Made by a program: the position numbers and the translations under genes
Assembly: GCF_041740695.1 (NCBI RefSeq)
Contig: NZ_JBGSLK010000058.1
Span: 1-64,000, forward strand
Length of the DNA stretch: 64,000 nt
Direction: 5' to 3'
Source: Haliscomenobacter sp041740695
GTDB taxonomy: Bacteria > Bacteroidota > Bacteroidia > Chitinophagales > Saprospiraceae
The notes under the pieces: generated by a model
The model's input: only the letters and a program-made list of their open reading frames with translations
The model's database searches: none
Told to the model about the DNA's origin: nothing
Shown here: positions 61,861 through 64,000 of the stretch, piece after piece
Layout of the letters: each line of letters opens with the position of its first letter
Numbering within the stretch: position 1 is the first letter of the stretch

Positions 61861-62307
61861 ATGACCAAACGTACATTAATGCATACCATTGACTATACTC
61901 CAAAAATAGTTGATGGAAAAATGGTTCACCCAAAAATTTTGGCGGAAGTGGTGTATGGCTTAATCAGCAGGAACTGCAAAGGGATGGGCATTTGTAAAAT
62001 CAATGCGGTAAATGCACCAGATTATCCAGCTAGTAGCACTCCCTGTGGCGCAAGTTTAGCCTACCTACAGGTCCTCAATCCTTCGACGATTCGTTTTGAA
62101 TTTTTAAAACATTCCATCACCCCTGAGCAGTATACGCTGCGTTTTGCCAGTGGGTATTTCTGTCTGGAAGAAGCTTTTTGTTTTTCTGATCAATTTTTGA
62201 TGGCATTAGGAACGAGTGATGTAACCATTGCTGAAGGAAATTATCTAATTCAAGATGATGCTCAATTTACTACCGTAGACTTTTTTAGTCTGGTTCAGGG
62301 CTTTTAA
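61861..62307 (+). CDS. Hypothetical small protein
   Basis: About 148 aa with six cysteines (NCKGMGIC, TPCGAS, YFCLEEAFCF) and no membrane segment. It opens MTKRTLMHTIDYTPKIVDGK. The frame is open upstream to 61750, but that part translates AT-rich leader and reads poorly, so the ATG at 61861 is preferred; a second ATG lies six codons on. It is divergent from the paralogous helical pair, which may indicate a functional link. No family was recognised. Confidence 0.55.
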   Translation: MTKRTLMHTIDYTPKIVDGKMVHPKILAEVVYGLISRNCKGMGICKINAVNAPDYPASSTPCGASLAYLQVLNPSTIRFEFLKHSITPEQYTLRFASGYFCLEEAFCFSDQFLMALGTSDVTIAEGNYLIQDDAQFTTVDFFSLVQGF

Positions 62308-62357
62308 AACAGCTTCTCAGATTTTCGGTTATATTTACGCAACAAGTACCGAAATCT

Positions 62358-63644
62358 ATGATCCAATCCTACACCCCGGACCCCTCCGCCGAAGGGCCGG
62401 AAGTGCAACAATCTCGCCCCAAACGTTTTTACAATAACCTTACTTTCAAGGTTTTGGTAGCCATTGCGCTAGGCGTATTATTGGGGGCTTTTTTCCCAAA
62501 AACGGGTGAAGCCATGCAGCCAATCGCCAAAACCTTCATCAACATGATCAAGATGGTCATTGCGCCCATCATTTTTCTGACCATCGTGACGGGCATTGGC
62601 AAGGTGAGTGACCTCCGGCAATTTGGGCGCATCGGGGGCAAAGCCTTATTGTATTTCATCTCGGTAACCACCCTCGCCTTGTTCATCGGTTTGGTGGTCT
62701 CCAATCTGATCCAGCCGGGTGCCGGGCTGGATACGGCGCACCTCAACAGTGGCGACGTCAGTGAGTATGTTGAAAAAAGTAAGGAAAAAACCTGGGTGGA
62801 TCACATTACCGAGATTGTGCCTCCCAATGTGCTGGGGGCTTTTGCAGAAGGTAACTTGTTGCAAGTCTTGTTCTTTTCGATCCTTTTTGGCATTGGTATA
62901 GCCCAGTTGGGCGACACTGGGCATGGACTGCTCAAAACCTTTGACAAAATCCTACAGGTCTTGTTCAAAATCATGGCCATGATCATGGTCCTGGCCCCAT
63001 TGGGCGCATTCGGCGGGATGGCCTACACTGTGGGCAAATACGGTCTGGGCACCCTCAAACCCTTGGCCATGCTCATGTTGACCGTTTACATCACCATGGC
63101 CTTGTTCATTTTTGTGGTGTTGAACCTGATTTGTTATTTTTCCAAATTCAGTTTATGGAAATTACTGGGCTTCATCAAAGAAGAAATTTTGATTGTACTG
63201 GGCACCTCTTCTTCGGAATCGGTTTTGCCACGCATGATTGAAAAAATGGAGCGTTACGGGGCCTCCAAACAAGCCGCTGGGCTGATCATTCCCACCGGGT
63301 ACTCCTTCAATTTGGATGGCACCAGCATCTATTTGTCGATGTCCGTGCTGTTTATTGCCCAGGTTTTTGGGGTAAAACTGAGCATTCAAGAACAATTGTA
63401 CATCGTTGGCATTTTAATCCTGACTTCAAAAGGGGCAGCTGGGGTCACCGGAAGTGGATTTATCGTTTTGGCGTCGACTTTGTCTTCATTTCCCCAAATA
63501 CCGATCGAGGGATTGGGCCTTTTGGTGGGTGTGGATCGCTTCATGTCTGAAGCGCGGGCCATCACCAACCTGATCGGAAATGCGGTTGCTACCATTGTAG
63601 TGGCCAAGAGTGAAGGAGAATTTACGCCCTTGATTCATAAATAA
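62358..63644 (+). CDS. Dicarboxylate/amino acid:cation symporter (SDF family)
   Basis: A 428-aa GltP/DctA-type transporter of glutamate, aspartate or C4-dicarboxylates coupled to H+ or Na+. The N-terminal FINMIKMVIAPIIFLTIVTGI, the re-entrant loop HP1 LGTSSSESVLPRMIEKME with its serine-rich motif, the TM7 segment IPTGYSFNLDGTSIYLSM and HP2 LTSKGAAGVTGSGFIVLAST are all present. The substrate cannot be fixed from sequence. It lies 6 nt before the MoxR gene. Confidence 0.92.
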   Translation: MIQSYTPDPSAEGPEVQQSRPKRFYNNLTFKVLVAIALGVLLGAFFPKTGEAMQPIAKTFINMIKMVIAPIIFLTIVTGIGKVSDLRQFGRIGGKALLYFISVTTLALFIGLVVSNLIQPGAGLDTAHLNSGDVSEYVEKSKEKTWVDHITEIVPPNVLGAFAEGNLLQVLFFSILFGIGIAQLGDTGHGLLKTFDKILQVLFKIMAMIMVLAPLGAFGGMAYTVGKYGLGTLKPLAMLMLTVYITMALFIFVVLNLICYFSKFSLWKLLGFIKEEILIVLGTSSSESVLPRMIEKMERYGASKQAAGLIIPTGYSFNLDGTSIYLSMSVLFIAQVFGVKLSIQEQLYIVGILILTSKGAAGVTGSGFIVLASTLSSFPQIPIEGLGLLVGVDRFMSEARAITNLIGNAVATIVVAKSEGEFTPLIHK

Positions 63645-63650
63645 GCTACA

Positions 63651-64000
63651 ATGGTAACACTGGAACAAGTGCAGGAATTATTGGCGGCACAAGGCTACAT
63701 CACCGAAAAACCGATTGTATTGTCCATTTTTTTGTCGATGCGCCTGGGCAAACCCCTCCTGATTGAAGGGCCAGCTGGGGTAGGCAAAACGGAGATTGCC
63801 AAGGTGATGGCCAAAGCGCTGGATACAGACTTGATCCGTTTGCAGTGTTACGAGGGCCTGGATTCCAATCATGCCTTGTACGAATGGAATTACCAGCAGC
63901 AGTTGTTGTACCTGAAAATGGAAGAAGGGCTGGAAATGGATTTGGCACAGCGGGAAAAAAACATCTTCAGCGAGAAGTTCCTGCTCAAACGCCCCTTGCT
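63651..64000 (+). CDS. MoxR-family AAA+ ATPase (5' part only)
   Basis: The window ends inside this gene; about 116 codons are visible. Walker A is LLIEGPAGVGKTEIAKVMAK. The segment LIRLQCYEGLDSNHALYEWN is typical of the MoxR/CoxD branch, which helps mature metal-containing enzymes or VWA-protein partners. A VWA-domain gene would be expected further downstream. The start ATG is at 63651. Confidence 0.88.
   Translation, partial: MVTLEQVQELLAAQGYITEKPIVLSIFLSMRLGKPLLIEGPAGVGKTEIAKVMAKALDTDLIRLQCYEGLDSNHALYEWNYQQQLLYLKMEEGLEMDLAQREKNIFSEKFLLKRPL

Overview
The window looks like chromosomal DNA of a Bacteroidota bacterium, most likely a large-genome saprospiral (Haliscomenobacter/Lewinella-like). 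This placement is inferred. It rests on a type IX secretion sorting tail on a secreted glycosidase-like protein, many secreted or lipoprotein genes, candidate TAnnTTTG -7 boxes, a ParE-type topoisomerase subunit, DUF4097 and DUF5362 proteins and moderate GC. No rRNA, tRNA, CRISPR array, phage module or replication origin was seen. Coding density is normal except for repeat-filled intergenic regions.

Layout. 0-9 kb: parE, small membrane proteins, an NfeD-like protein, a NimA-like flavoprotein, two secreted barrel-like proteins, a di-haem cytochrome c peroxidase, then a theta-type (LCIB) carbonic anhydrase coupled to a K+ channel. 9-16 kb: an SRPBCC protein with a coding-like remnant behind it, an ECF sigma factor, a Gfo/Idh/MocA oxidoreductase, an MFS transporter and the B12-dependent ribonucleotide reductase nrdJ. 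16.8-18.5 kb: a dense tandem array of REP-like palindromes beside a Y1 (HUH) transposase of the RAYT/IS200 type. 18.6-24.4 kb: a secreted esterase, moaA, a YdeP-type molybdopterin oxidoreductase and moaC. 24.5-35 kb: an atypical Nramp transporter, two lipid-linked-sugar type glycosyltransferases, a VanX-like dipeptidase, a Uma2 protein, a thioredoxin, hemJ, an alpha/beta hydrolase and an F390-synthetase-like ligase. 35-41.5 kb: a membrane AraC regulator, a VOC protein, an ECF sigma/HEAT anti-sigma/DUF4097 operon and a DraRnl-type RNA ligase. 41.5-52 kb: an MBOAT/LysM-SGNH O-acylation pair, a DUF1963 protein, a T9SS-exported GHL10 protein, an Rrf2 regulator with a lipoprotein methyltransferase, hemN and smpB. 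52-64 kb: a DPP-IV peptidase, an XRE regulator divergent from a membrane-anchored MutS-like ATPase, a paralogous pair of helical proteins, a dicarboxylate symporter and the start of a MoxR ATPase.

A theme runs across the window. At least seven families of long inverted-repeat elements (called A to G here) sit in intergenic space, often directly at gene 3' ends. In several cases the element supplies the stop codon or the last residues of the gene. An eighth set (H) is the multi-palindrome array next to the RAYT-like transposase. That locus is the best candidate in the window for an active or recently active repeat-mobilising system. Function assignments come from reading motifs in the translations; no database search was run.
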